This document shows positions 35,474 through 50,400 of a DNA stretch of 64,000 nt, piece after piece (the stretch's first letter is position 1; each line of letters starts with the position of its first letter). Made by a program: the position numbers and the translations under genes. The notes beneath the pieces were generated by a model, which ran no database searches, was not told where the DNA came from, and was given only the letters and a program-made list of their open reading frames with translations. The DNA is from Bombyx mori. Its lineage: Eukaryota > Arthropoda > Insecta > Lepidoptera > Bombycidae. Location of the stretch: NCBI RefSeq assembly GCF_030269925.1, contig NC_085117.1, positions 868,001 through 932,000 of the forward strand, written 5' to 3'.

Positions 35474-38400
35474 ATGAGATGCTGTGTCACCGGTTGTAAG
35501 AATGATTCTAGGAATTTATCTAAATCTCAAGGAATCACTTTTCATGTGTAAGTATTTTTACAATATACTTAGATTTTTTTGAAATAGATTTTTATACATC
35601 AACACCCTATTTCTGATTCTAAGTGATCATTTATATATTATAAAATTTAAATTGAGTGACGCCATATCGCAAAATAATAAATGTGGGCGAAAATTAATTT
35701 AGAAAAAGCCAGTGTACCTCAATATAAATATTATTAAACCTTTATTATTAAAACTAATAACTACATTTCTTTTATTAATAAGTTTATTAAAGATCTACTT
35801 TGGGTTCTTGGGAAGAAGTGGGAAAATAAATAAATTTTTATCAAAAATTTATTAATAATTTAAATTAAGTATTATGGTGGGAGGAATTAAAACAGACTGC
35901 CCAAGACTGATCTAGATGGAAGGATTTGATACGAGCCCTACACCCCAGTAGAGGGTAATGGGAAAGATAAAAAAAAAATTGATTGTATGTAGATATTTTT
36001 TAAATAGTTCTGCATTTTTTTTATTTCCCATGTAGGCAGACGTGCATTCAGCCCACCTGATGGTGAGTGGTTACCGTCGCCCATGTACTTCAGCAATGCC
36101 AGAGGCAGAGCTAAGCCACTGCCTACCATTCTAGTTTATCTGTTGGAAAGATGTAACATTCAATTGAGATTCAGTGTCTTGTCTTAAGGTGATTGCATTA
36201 GCATTAACATTAGTATTAACATTAATGGTAGCATTGGCATTGTAATGTTTATGCACTTCATAAAAATCTCTGTCCTAGATAAAAAGTTGTTTAAACTTAA
36301 AAACAAAACTGTTTAACATAAGAAAAATTACTTAATCAGGTTTCCGAGTGAGCCGTCTCTACGTGCAGCTTGGCTTCAGGTGTTATGTAAAGATGGATGG
36401 GAGCCTAAGGAGAGGAGTGCAGTGTGTTCAAAACACTTCCTAGCTGAAAACCTATATGAGACCCAGAGCGGTCTGCGTAAGGTCAAAGCCGGAGCAGTTC
36501 CATTTTTGGAAGTGAGTAAATATCTTTTACTTTATGGTATACGTGGACGTTCAAAACATGCATGTCGTCACACACGTGACATGAAACCTCAAAGAGTTGA
36601 CGTCTTTTTTTTTATTGCTTTGATGGGTGGACTAGCTCACAGCCCACCTGGTGTTAACTGATTACTGGAGCCCATAAACCTCGACAACGTAAATGCCGCC
36701 ACCCACCTTGCCGCCTCGTAAATTTTCTAAAGATAACAAATCTATATCTATATCTATATTTTAGGGATTCCCCTAATCCCTTTATCCTTATAAAAGGTTG
36801 CCTATGTCATTTAATTGACTTGAAAATATAACTTTGAAAGAAATCATGTAAATCCTTTGCTTTGTGACGCGAAATAAGGACAAATGAAGTCTACTGTAGT
36901 TCCATAGTGAAATATACTTTTGAATTTCAGACAACAATGAGCTGCACATTCCGCGGTACTGAGACTTTAAAGGTGAGTGAATATTATTGTTCCGCACATA
37001 GTTCTAGTCGGTTTTTTTTCTATCAGCCCACAGACATCCACTGTTGTCCATACAGAGCAAAATATCCCCTGCCGTGTGTGCCTGAGCTTGTCATAAAATC
37101 AAATCAAATACAATCATAAAATAACTTGATCTCAATCTTTACCTTTTTTTTTTTTATTGCCTAGATGCAGCCCACCTGGTGTTAAGTGGTTACTGGAACC
37201 CATAGACATCTACAACGTAAATGCGCCACACACCTTGAGATATAAGTTCTAAGGTCTCAGTATAGTTACAACGGCTGCCCCACCCTTCAAACCGAAACGC
37301 ATTACTGCTTTCACGGCAGAAATAGGCGGGGCGGTGGTACCTACCAGTGCGGATTCACATTAGGTCCTACCACCAGTAATTACGCAAATTATAATTTTGC
37401 GGGTTTGATTTTTATTACACGATGTTATTCCTTCACCTTTATTCCTCCATACCATTCCTTTCCTCTTTAATATCAACAAAGTTCTGGTCCTCCTGCTTGT
37501 TGTAGTCTTGTTCATCTTGGTTGACATAGGCCTCCCCTAAGCCTCGCCACAAAGATCGGTCCTGCGCTGTTTGCATCTAGAGGATCCCCGCGAACCTCAA
37601 TAGGTGGTTGATCCATCTTGTGGGAGTCTCACCCACGTTACCATAAAATGGAGAATCGGGACACTTTTTAAGTTCGACATTGTATTTTATCGTTTTTTTT
37701 GTAGTTATAGCAATAAAACGGAGATCATAATGGTTCCGGTAGTTTAAATTTTCACTTATAATGCATTAAGAATTAAAGAACAATCATAAAAAGTAACAAA
37801 ACTCACATGTCCCTATTCACCCTGACGTTGGAGGGTGAATCGGGTCGCTTAAGGGGACAATAGAGTTTTTCGATATGGCTGGCACTATTTAGTTGTTATA
37901 GCAGTAAGCAGCGGCTTGGCTCTGCCCCTGGCATTGCTGAAGTCCATGGGCGACGGTAACCACTCACCACAGTATCAATGCTCACACATTTATTTTGCAG
38001 GCGTGTCGAATATGCCTATTGACATGCGGGAGGTTCTACTCCTTACAAACTGAAGAGCTGAGGCAGGCCTATGAGAACCTAACGGGGATACAGGTGAGGA
38101 TTTTTATTTGTACTTGTTTCATGTTCTTCCTATCCACTTATCCACTATGTAGGGTCAGCGCAGCGTGTCCTATTTCCATTGAGGTCTATCATACGTCATC
38201 CTTCCACTCTCTAGTATTTCCTCTGTGCGTCTAAGCTGCTGTTAATTTTTTGTATTGCCCTTGTAGGCAGACGAGCATAAGGTCCATCTGATAATGAATG
38301 GTTACTGTCGCCCATGGACTTCAGCAATGCCAGGGGCAGAGCCAATCCGCTGCGTACCGCTTAATACTCTCCACAAGCCTCGTTTGAATAAGGACATGTC

Positions 38401-41400
38401 ATAGCGCTCGGGAAACACCGTGGAGGGGAGCTCATTCCAAAGCCGGATGGTACGTGGCAAAAAAGATATTTTGAAACGCACTGTGAATGACCGTAGTGGC
38501 TCCAGGTAGTATGAATGAACTCTACTCCGGTCTTAAGTCTTTATGATGCTTCTTCCTTCTTCTCCCTTTTGAGTGTAATTACCCTTGATACCAATAAGCC
38601 ACATAATTCAACCCACATGGTATTGTAATCTTGGCCCCAGTTCTGGACTAAAGCGCTCTGCAAGGTGGGTGTCTAGTCAGCGCTCTGGCGGTACCTTCAA
38701 GCGAGTTCTGAATGGAGATGTCATTACGTGGTTGAAGTTAGTGCCGTTTAAAGGGATTTAAACTCAGCTCATAAATTGTGTTAGTCTTCTCTTTTCTTTT
38801 AATTTTTTTTTTACTTTTCTTTTTCTTAGATTTGTGGACGAGCTCACAGTCCACCTGGTGTTAAGTGGTTACTGGAGCCCATAGACATCCACAACGTAAA
38901 TGCGCCACACATCTTGAGATATAAGTTCTAAGGTCTCAAGTATAGTCATTGCCTTTATATCTCGAGCTCATTATTCGGCTACTGGTCTCGTCTGATGGTA
39001 TGCCCTCTCAGATTAGCACTGCCAAGGACGCTGATAAGTGCCTTTACAAGACGCCTTACTGGTGGTAGAACGTCTTGAAAATCCGCACGGATAGGCACCT
39101 CCACTCTGCCTATTTCTGCCGCGAAGCAGTAATACGTGAATATAACACAGACTCTCGCGTTTCAAGGTTGATGACGGCATTCGCTTTGTTGATGTCCATG
39201 GACTCCGGTAGCTGGTCAACTTCAGACGCATCGTCGCAAAAAACGTTATTTTAGTTTTGTCAAACATGTGGTACGCGATGACGTCATCGCCGTTACGGCG
39301 CGCGTGCGAGCGAGATAGAGAGATAAAGTGTTTGCAGGTGACGGAAGATGACGGTCTGCCTGTCCACCTGTGTCCAGAGTGCTCGGTGCGGCTGCTAAAC
39401 GGAGACAGGTTCAGAAGGAGGGCGCTCCGGGCCAACTCGCTCCTGCTAGGGGTGCTTCGGAGTGACTATGTGGTAAGCTATACAGACACTAGATGCTGGG
39501 AAGCATTGCTCTTGCTAGGGTCAGTGTTAGCAACACACCCGGTTTGAGCCACGTGAGCTTACCTACATGTCAAGGAGAAGCTGATATAGCCTCTCAATGC
39601 TGTCAGCATAGGTAGGAAAAATAATAATAATACAGACACAACCCTATTGATATTGAGGGGTGGAGCGGCTGGGACTTTTTGGCGGGAACGCGAGGAGTGA
39701 AGTTGTGTGATTTGTTTTATTTTGTCTATTTAGTGTTTGTTCAGGTTTAAATGACGTAGTGCGCGGCCCTTGTGTTGCTACCAGAGTCGGTTGCAGTGAG
39801 CACCCCTGAGCACTCGTGAGCACGGTAGTGCCAAATTACAGTTTTGAACATCGCGGTGCTCACGCAGGCAAGCCTGGACAGTGAGCGCTTGTTACGCTTG
39901 ACAAATACCGTTCACGTCTCGCTTCTCAAGAGCCCGTAGACATAAGTAGCGTGAATTCCGTCACCCACTTTAAGATATCTGGTCTCAGTTGTAACAATAC
40001 AACGGCTACACCACCCTTGAAGCCGAAACGCATTACTGCTTCGTGCCAGTAATAGGCAGGGCGGTGGTGCCTATCCGGGCTGACTCACAACGCGCAAACC
40101 GTCCATTCCATTTGTGGTTGTACGTATGGAAGATTCCACACGCCATTCACATCATCATCATCATTATCCTGTCCTTCTCCCAGTCACCTGGGGTCGGCGC
40201 AACATGTTTTCTCCTTCGATACTCCTCTTATCATATACCATTTCTTCGCTCACTCCCCTCTTATCCATATCGTCTTTCACGCAATCCATCCATTTCTTCT
40301 TAGATCTACCTCTTCCTCTATATCCATTCATAGTTAACATTTTCTTACCAACCTCATTTTCTCTGTCACAGGTGCCACTTTCAGACTTCCTCTAACATAC
40401 TCATTCCGTATTCTATCCATTCTCGTTACTCCACACATCCATCGCAACATTCGCATCTCTGCTGCACGCAATCGCATTTCATCCGCCACAGCTGATCAAC
40501 ATCCAACAAGCTGATCCATACAAGACGGCAGGCCTTATTAAGGTCTTATATATCTTCCCTTTTAGGGGAAGAGGAATTCCACACACCATTCAAGTAAACA
40601 ATTATTTTTTTGTCACCCATTACAGCTGACCACAGACTCGATTAATAGGATAGACAGAGCCGCGGAGAAGCTAACCTCGAACCTGACTTGTGACGTAACG
40701 CATTGTGACGCGGACCCCGGGCTCGCCGCCCCCAGCTGCCGGGTCTACCTGCAGGATGACGCCGAGCTGGAGCCGGAGGAAACCAAGTACGACGTGCAGG
40801 GTGGTGACGTCACAGCTGACGTAGACACCCAGGAGTACGTGATCGTGAAGAGTGATCAGGTCGACGACGGGTTCTCGTCCGACGACAACCTGCCCTTGGA
40901 GGCCGCTAAGCTGAAGGTGAAACAGGAGAAGGTGAAGAAGAAGGTGAGTCTACTAATGCCACCAGCCACCTTGAGATATGAGTTCTAAGGTCTCAGTATA
41001 GTTATAACGGCTGCCTCACCCCTCATCATCCCATCAAACCTGCGAAATTATAATTTGCATAATTACTGGTGGTAAGATCTCTTGTGAGTCCGCGCGGGTA
41101 GGTACCCTGCCTATTTCTGCCGTGAAGCAGTAATGCTTTTCTGCTTGAAGGGTGGGGCAGCCATTGTCAAATAAAATCTTTAGAACTCTTATCTCGGGGT
41201 GGTATTTACGTTGTACATGTCTATGGGCTCCAGTAACCACTTAACACCAGGTGGGCTGTGAGCCCGTCCACCCAACAAAGCAATAAAACAAAAACGGGGT
41301 CGGCACAGCTAATTTTTCTCTTCCATTCTCTTCTATCAGCCGTCATTCACCCTCTCCTCCCCCCTCTGCCTTGCACTACTATTTCCAGTCAACAAATTAA

Positions 41401-44400
41401 CAGTTCAAAAGAAAGGGTTTGCATTTCCAGCCGAAGAAAGAGTCGAAGGAGCCGAAGGTGGACCGCAGGAGGAAGCCGTTCATGAACGCCGAGCTGAGCG
41501 ACACGCTGTTCACGACCACGCAGCTCAGCGTCGAGGAGCAGGTCGCCGAGATACACAAGCGCAAGGAGGGCTCCAACTACCGCAACGGCGTCTTCAAGTG
41601 CGACGAGTGCTTCAAGGGGTTCCAGGACGCGGACGCGTACAGCAGCCACATGACGCGACACACAGACGTGAGTGGTCCGGTGGCTCTCAAACTTTTACAC
41701 TATAGTCCAGCGACTGTCGAAGCCCCACCCTTCGAACCGAAACGCATTACTGCTTCACGGCAGAAATAAGTGGTGGTGCCTACCCGCGTGGACTCCCAAG
41801 ACGTCCTACCCGCCACTTACACAATCCCGTGTCGTTTCCAGCAATGCGGCGACCACCAGTGCCTGGTCTGCCGGATCTACTTCAGGAACCAGCATGCGCT
41901 TCGGAAGCACATGACCGCGCACCACTCGAGCCGGTTCAGCTGCAAGCAGTGCCCCTTCGTCACCAACCACCGGCAGACGGCGCGCCTGCACGAGCGCTGG
42001 CACTGCGGCACCAAGTACCGCTGCCCGCACTGCCCCGAGGAGTTCGTGTGAGTGACGTCAGACGGACCCTCCCCCCAACCCTCCGCCCAACCGTCCCCCG
42101 CGCGCCGCCATACGAGAGCGGTGTGCTTAGTTTTTTTTATGTGAAACATCTATAGCCGCACGTAAAACCGATTTCTGGCGTGGCGATGCATGCCGTGGCG
42201 ACGCGTCGCCATGCGCAATCGACTGTGCGATTCTCTCCCACTCGATCCGGCGTTAAGCCATCTCTCTCGCTACACTGAGCTCGGATACCTATAGTATACC
42301 TATAGTAGTGTACACAGTGTTGTTTACTACAGTACACATAACCTGTGTTTTACTTGAAAACAAATTATTTTTTCGTAATATTTTATTTTATCATTATGAC
42401 ATATTTAGTTCCTATCACAATCTGTTCTTTTCTGCGTATTACTTTTACAAAATAATGTCGATGTTTCACATCTGCCAGGCGTCCCGTGACGGCTCACTTT
42501 TTTTTTTTTATTGCTTAGATGGGTGGACGATCTCACAGCCCGCCTGGTGTTAAGTGGTTACTGGAGCCCATAGACATCTACAACGTAAATGCGCCACCTA
42601 TCTTGAGATATAAGTTCTAAGGTCTCAAGTATAGTTAATTACCGGCTGCGCCACCCTTCAAATCGAAACTCATTACTACTTCACGGCACCTACCCGCGCG
42701 GACTTACAAGAGGTCCTGCCACCAGTAATTACGCAAATTATAATTTTGCGGGTTTGATTTTTATTACACGAGTCTTTTAACTTTGTATGGAGTTGGAACG
42801 TTTGCCTACGTTTTTCGCCCCCAACCCTCCGCTCCCCGCGCGCCGGACACTCGTCACACGACGACGAGAGCGGTGTGAGCCTAGTGCGAGCCTTTTAACG
42901 TTCTCGATAGCGTAAAAGTTAACTCGAATTTTCGTATCGAGTTCATTCATACTCGGAGTCACGAACAAGCTCACTGTCGAAGTTATTATAGTACTAGTGA
43001 CCCGCCCTCGCTTCGCTCGGAAATATTAAATTTTATTATTGATAGGTGAGTCCCGCGATGTTACCCGCGGCTATTTTGTACTATACTGAGTACGGTTGTA
43101 ACTATACTGAGACCTTAGAACTTAGATCTCAAAGTGGGTGGCGCATTTACGTCGTAGATGTCTATGGGCTCCAGTGATCACTTAACACCGGGTGGGCTGT
43201 GAGCTCGTCCAACCATTTAAGAAAAAGAAAAAAAAAAGTGCGTGCGTACAAAGTACACATGTCAGCAGTGAAACTTTTTTGGGGAACTAATTTATAAGTC
43301 TTGCTTATATTTATACAAATCTAAAACTTTAGATTTCCGAGACTTAGAGGAAGAGAAAAAGGAAGATATGTTCCCGCCCAAAGTCTGTCAAATGTCAATC
43401 TCAAGCCTCAGTGTTGACAGTCACATTATGTTTAGATGTCTAAATTGTAAATGACTAATATTTTGACAATTGATATTGACTAATTTAATTTCATGCTATT
43501 TGATTAATGTTCCAAATTCTTTTCATTTCATTTTAATTCCTATTAACATTTTTCACAAAAAAAATTATTAAATATTAGGCTGTACCGTATGATACATTTG
43601 CCTTTCCAGTTGGAAAAATACAACAACTACTACTGCTGACATTTGACAAGTACTTAATTTCAATAGTAGTTTGATGTCACTTCCGTTGCATACCTGCGTG
43701 ACGTTCTGTATAAATTTTACCCTCATGCGCCTAAAGAAGTTTCACTTCAAAAACATCGTGTCGGCGCCTATCCAATACACTTAGAAGCCTACAGTGGTGA
43801 CCCCGACGAGATGGTGTACACTACAGCCTCTACAAACCAAATAATCTTTCATCCCTGATTATGTTACAGTAAGTTCACAACCTACATGGGTCACCTTCGC
43901 ATCAAACACCCCTCGGACTTCGTCTGCGAGCTCTGCGGCTACTGCTTCGTCAGTGCCAAGGGGATAATGCTGCACAAGCAGCTGAAGCACAGGCTGGAGG
44001 ACGGCAAGGTACCTTCTCTCTCCGGGTGGGCCCTGGACATCCTACTTATCAATTTATGAGTAAAGTCAGCAGCTGTAAGCTGATCTCTCCAGAAGCTATG
44101 TCTTGTGAGTCCGCGCGGGTAGGTACCACCACTTATTTCTGCCGTGAAGCAGTAATGCGTTTCGGTTCAAAAGGCGGGGCAGTCGTTGTAACTGTACTTG
44201 AGACCTTAGAAGTTATATGTCAAGGTGGGCGGCGGCATTTACTTTGTACATGTCTATGGGCTTCCACTTAACATGATGTAAGCCGTGAGCTCGTCCACTC
44301 TAGGCAATAAAAAAGAAAGGTTCGTCTTAATGATGCGTTGTGCGTCTTCCATTGCGGGCTCGTCGCTCCATGTATACCGAGTGTTCGAAAACCGCTTCAG

Positions 44401-47400
44401 AAAACGAAGACAGACGGTAGTAAATAAAGTACATTCATACGCGCGCGAGCGGTCGTTGACCCGAGCATCAGCTGTTTTTGATTTTGCGTTACATTGCTGG
44501 TTTTTTTTTAATAGTCAAGTAATGTGTTTATTATGAAGCTATTCTTTTATTTAGTTGTACTAGTATGATGGAGCGTGAATAATGCTAATAAAACTTTTCT
44601 AAAAATATGATATTTTTCGTCCCATCATCAAAGGTGTAACTTTTATTTTTTTAATGCTTAGATGGATGGACGAGCTCACAGCCCACCTGGTGTTAAGTGG
44701 TTACTGGAGCCCATAGACATCTACAACGTAAATGCGCCACACACTTCGAAATACAAGTTCTAAGGTCTCAGTATAGTTACAACGGCTGCCCCACCCTTCG
44801 AACCGAAACGCATTACTGCTTCACGGCAGAAATAGGCGGGGTGGTGGTACCTACCCGCGCGGACTCCCAAGAGGCCCTACCACCAGTGAGAGGTCCTACC
44901 ACTAGTGAAGAGGTCCTACCACCAGTGAATTAGTATTTAGTATTATTGTCTGTGTTACCCAGTATGTAATAACTAATAATTCACATTACGTATGTTGTGT
45001 GCGCGTCAGGTGCCGGAGAAGGGTCCGTACTGCGAGCAGTGCGACGTGCGCTTCGTGTCCCCGGACGCTTACGACCGCCACATGATCGTCTCCGCCAAGC
45101 ACAGCACAGGTGAGGGGACCGACTGCGACCCCGACCCCCCGCCGCCCCCCTAGACAAACGCCTTGAGGCTTGAGGTCGGTCAGTGAAATCCGAACATTGG
45201 AGTTAATAATGAGACACCGGACACGTGTGTATATTGAGCATTCTGGATCCAAACCAGCCTTTAGGTTAAGATAGTTCTGACATTCTTTTTTGTTTTATTA
45301 TTATTATTTTATTCCTAAATTGTAGTTATTGTTAATGAACGTGTTAAAATGGATGCAAAATTTGAAGTAAATTAAATAAATAAAAAATAAAAATATATAA
45401 CAGACAGATCGTTGACCTCGTCGTCATATACCGGTAAAATGGGGCGATTAGGGATTGAGAGGCGAATCGGGAAAAAACCGGGAAAATCTTTCGACGCTCA
45501 ATATAAGATTTATATTCGTTGCAAAATCTTCCATTTTTTGTAGTTTAATAGTAGAATGTTGAAAGTTCACAAATCAACTCTGAATATGCATGATAACAGC
45601 TGCTAACTTATAAAAAATCGCGTTTCAAATTAACTTCCTGTGGTGGTCATTATTTTAGTGCTAGAAACTTTGCTCTCTTTTATTTATTTGATAATAATAG
45701 AAGACGACTGTGATTTATAAACGTTATTTAATGTTTGAACCAGCATATATATTAAAAGTAAGTCTCAGTTGTTATTGGTTTTAATGTATTTGATTAAATA
45801 AAAATACATGTAAAAATATGTTGTTTTTGGGGATATTGGGGACGTCTTAGGTACAAATAACAACGAAAAAGGGGTCAATTGGGATGAGAATACGTGAAAT
45901 GGAAACGACCTAAGTATAAATAGGTACAGGTTTGTAGGGTTGTCTATGTAGTTATAACAATATTTTTTAAATTTGTTGGTAAAAATCTGGTTTATTCGAA
46001 GCGAAATTGGGAATAAGTCTTTAGTTGAAATAGATAAGCAATTTAATATAAGTAAGTCGATTTTGCAGAGACATGTAACAAGATCAATGAAATCTCAAGG
46101 TGGACAAAAATGTCTAAGTAATACATAATAAAATATTTAATATTTGTTCAGAGTAGAGGCATTCATCTGATTAATCCATGGAATAACCGACACACCTAAT
46201 CTCTTAACCCAGATAGAAATATCAGCACTGTCGATTGCACCTATAATTGAGGTGATGTCTGCCATGTACTTTTGTCAGTTTTTCATTTTTTTTTATTGAT
46301 GATCACTTTGTTGGTGCAACTAAATAAATAAATAAATTAAAACTATATATAAAAATAAAAGTAGTGCCAACCCTAGCAAATTTCTCATTTCGTCCCAATT
46401 AACCGCAATTTTCGGGTAAATAGGGATTACACCTATTTTTGCATTTTTTGCTTAAACTGGAATGCTAGTTGCATAATTTTAAATTAGACAACAAAGATGC
46501 CCCCAAGACTCAATCATTTTGATCCTGATATAGCATTATATACATCAACGACTACCTTAAAATTGCTCATAAAGTTGGAATTTGTCCCTAATCGCCCCAT
46601 TTTACGGTACAGCGTGGGTGAAATTGACAGAAAAAAAATTCTGTCAATAGATCAATCTAGGTCAATCTGTCAAAGATATTTTTCTCCCACGTCCGGTTAT
46701 GGAGCTTTCCGAGCGCTATGACATGTCCTTCTTCGAACGAGGTTTGTGGAGAGTACTTAACGATAGGCAGCGGCTGCCCCTGCCCCTGGAATTGCTGACG
46801 TCCATGGGCGACGTTAACCACTACCATCAGGAGGGCTGTAATTATTCTTTCACCTCTTTCTTTATGCTTTTTTCGAACCGTGGGCGCAATGGAAACCACT
46901 TTTACAGGTTCCCTAAAACGAAGCGTAAATATCTAGTAAGCATTGTTCGTACTAAATTTTGACGGTAGTCGTTTGCTAACACTTCAACTGTGTCTGTTAG
47001 TGCGAGTTTTTTAACGTTCTCGATAACGTAAAAGTTAACTCAAATTTGTATGGAGGTGGAACGTTTACCTACGTTCGTCGCTAGGGGCGCTGTTCTTTTT
47101 TTTTATTTTTATTGCTTAGATGGGTGGCCGAGCTCACATCCCACCTGGTGTTAAGTGGTTACTGGAGCCCATAGACATCTACAACGTAAACGCCGCCACC
47201 CACCTCAAAATATAAGTTCTAAGGTCTCAGTATAGTTACAACGGCTACCCCACCCTTGAAGCCGAAATGCATTGCTGCTTCACGGTAAAAATAGGCAGGG
47301 TGGTAGTACCTACCCGTGCGGACTCATAAGAGGTCCTACCACCAGTAAATCCTATCACTGGTTCCGACTGCATACAAATTCGAGTTAACTTTTACGCTAT

Positions 47401-50400
47401 CGAGAACGTTAAAATACTCGCAAACTAAACACACTGATGGTGGGTTAGGCGTTCGAAACGTCACCAACAAACGTGTAACTATCAGTTTTAAATTGGGAAC
47501 ACCTTAGGCGGTTAGGTTCAACAGCCACTAAACCGGTCCGGTTCCGTCGCGCAGATACGAAGCGCGCCGCCAACAAGGCGAAGAGCCGGCGGCCGAACGA
47601 CGCGGCCCCGCGCGCCCGCCGCCCGCCCCCCGCGCCCGGCGCCAAGCCCGACGGACCCATACCCTGCGAACAGGTGCTCTGAAAACTGTATGACTTAAAC
47701 TTCCCTGGCTGTCTATATCGTAAATAACACACAATGGTCACGTCACTTCATATCACAACCGTCAAACCATATTACAACTGTAAAGCCATACCACAACAGT
47801 CACGCCATATTACAACAGTCACGCCATATTACAACAGTCACGCCATATTACAACAGTCACGCCATATTACAACAGTCACGCCATATTACAACAGTCACGC
47901 CTAATTACAACAGTCACGCCATATTACAACAGTCACGCCATATTACAACTGTCAGGCCATATCACAACAGTCACGCCATATTACAACCGTTAAGCCATAT
48001 TACAACAGTCACGCCTAATTACAACAGTCACGCCATATTACAACAGTCACGCCATATTACAACAGTCACGCCATATTACAACAGTCACGCCATATTACAA
48101 CAGTCACGCCATATTACAACAGTCACGCCTAATTACAACAGTCACGCCATATTACAACAGTCACGCCATATTACAACTGTCAGGCCATATCACAACAGTC
48201 ACGCCATATTACAACCGTTAAGCCATATTATAACTGTAAAGCCATACCACAACCGTCGCGTCATATTTCAACCGTCAAGCCATATTAGAACTGTCAACCT
48301 GTATTACAACTGTCACGCCATATTATAACTGTAAAGCCATACCACAACCGTCGCGTCATATTTCAACCGTCAAGCCATATTAGAACTGTCAACCTGTATT
48401 ACAACTGTCACGCCATATTATAACTGTAAAGCCATACCACAACCGTCGCGTCATATTTCAATCGTCAAGCCATATTAGAACTGTCAACCTGTATTACAAC
48501 TGTCACGCCATATTATAACTGTAAAGCCATACCACAACCGTCGCGTCATATTTCAATCGTCAAGCCATATTAGAACTGTCAACCTGTATTACAACTGTCA
48601 CGCCATATTATAACTGTAAAGCCATACCACAACCGTCGCGTCATATTTCAATCGTCAAGCCATATTAGAACTGTCAACCTGTATTACAACTGTCACGCCA
48701 TATTATAACTGTAAAGCCATACCACAACCGTCGCGTCATATTTCAATCGTCAAGCCATATTAGAACTGTCAACCTGTACTATAACTGTCACGCCATATTA
48801 CAATCGTCACGTCTCACTACAATCATCGCATCATAGAATACGTATATATAGAAACGTTCTTTCAATTTTGTAAACGCCCTGTACATAATTACGCATTACT
48901 CTAAGTAACTGGTAGACCAGTGTTCGCGGACCTCTTATTCGATGTTAATTCGTTTGGCCTCCAGTGCGGCCTCCAGCTGGACGACCCGCGGGCCTACCAC
49001 AAGCACTTCAGGCGGATGCACCCGGACAAGAACCGAACTAATTACCCGTCGATGAAGACGCCCTGCATGTGCGAGGTGTGCGGGCGGATGTTCCAGGTAT
49101 GAACTAGCATACAGCTCGCCTGATGGTGAGTGGTTGCCGTCGCGCTTAGGGACGTCTAAAAAAAAAGTAGGCAGAGGCTTGGCATTGCTGAAGTCCATGG
49201 GCGATGCTAACCACTCACTATCAGGTGTGTCGTATGCTCGTCTGTCTACGAGGACAATAAAAAAAAGCAATGCCTACCGTTAAGTGCTCTATACAAACCT
49301 CCTTTGCATCCCCATCCCCATCATCATCTCAGCCTGTCCACTGCTAAACATAAGCCTCTCCAGCAGATGTCCAGTGCGACGTATGAAATGACGATCTCAC
49401 AGCCCAACTGGTATTAGTGGTTACCGGAGCCCATAGACATCTACCACGTAAATACCGCCACCTACCTTGAGATATAAGTTCTAAGGTCTCAGTATAGATA
49501 CAACGGCTGCCCCACCCTTCAAACCGAAACGCATTACTGCTTCACGGCAGAAATAGGCAGGGCGGTGGTACCTACCCGTGCGGACTCACAAACAGTCCTA
49601 CCACCAGTAAATATTCTATAAATTATAATAATTCTTCTATCTCTACAAATATGTATCGAGTTTTTTAAAGTTATATTTATTTTATAATCAAAAAGACATT
49701 GCTTCAGTTTCTCAGCACAAAAGCTGTATGGGCATCGTTCCCTTTGCCTGTCCCAATATAAAATGACGTTGACACACGACAGAGCCAGGCGCTGCTGAAC
49801 GACCACCGCTGGGTGCACACCGGCGAGAAGCCGTTCAAGTGCGAGGTCTGCGACAAGACGTTCCGCATGCGGCAGCGGCTCATGACGCACCGCCGCGTGC
49901 ACAGCCGCGACCGCGCCAGCTACGGCTGCGCGCTCTGCGGGAAGCACTTCTCCTCGCAGAGCAACAGGCAGAGGCACATGTTCGTGAGTATCTCTCTCTT
50001 TCTCTGTCTCTCTCTCTCTCACTCTCTCTATATCTTTCCCTCTTTATCTCTCTATATCTCTCCCTCTTTCTCTATCTCTCTCCCCCTTTCTCTCTATCTC
50101 TCTACTCCTACTGTCTCTGCCTTTTTCTCTCTCTCTCCCCCTTTCTCTCTCCACTTTTTCTCTCTTTCTCTCGGCACTATATCTTAATATCCCTTTGTCA
50201 CATGCTCAAACCACAGAGCACTTTTAAAAATGAAAGTGGCTCAATCGATAGTTCCTGTTTTTTTTGTTATTCTTGTAAACTCCTAAAATGTAGCAGAACA
50301 AATTCTAATTTTAACACTCTTAATATAAGGTGAGCGTTTGATATAAAAGAGAACGTTTGTCCTTTTCTTGTCCAAAAAAGAGACTGTTTCATTTTATAAC

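Noticed and set aside
40043..40395. Plus-strand open frames
   Set aside because: Antisense of the RTE-type LINE ORF on the minus strand.
47445..47741. Arg/Ala-rich minus-strand frames
   Set aside because: Shadow of the GC-rich exon 11 of paralogue 2.
47735..48833. CRISPR-like array
   Set aside because: Contiguous head-to-tail repeats without unique spacers in a spliced eukaryotic gene; it is a minisatellite.
49839..50333. Long plus-strand frame rich in Leu/Ser
   Set aside because: Wrong frame across exon 13 running into the CT microsatellite.
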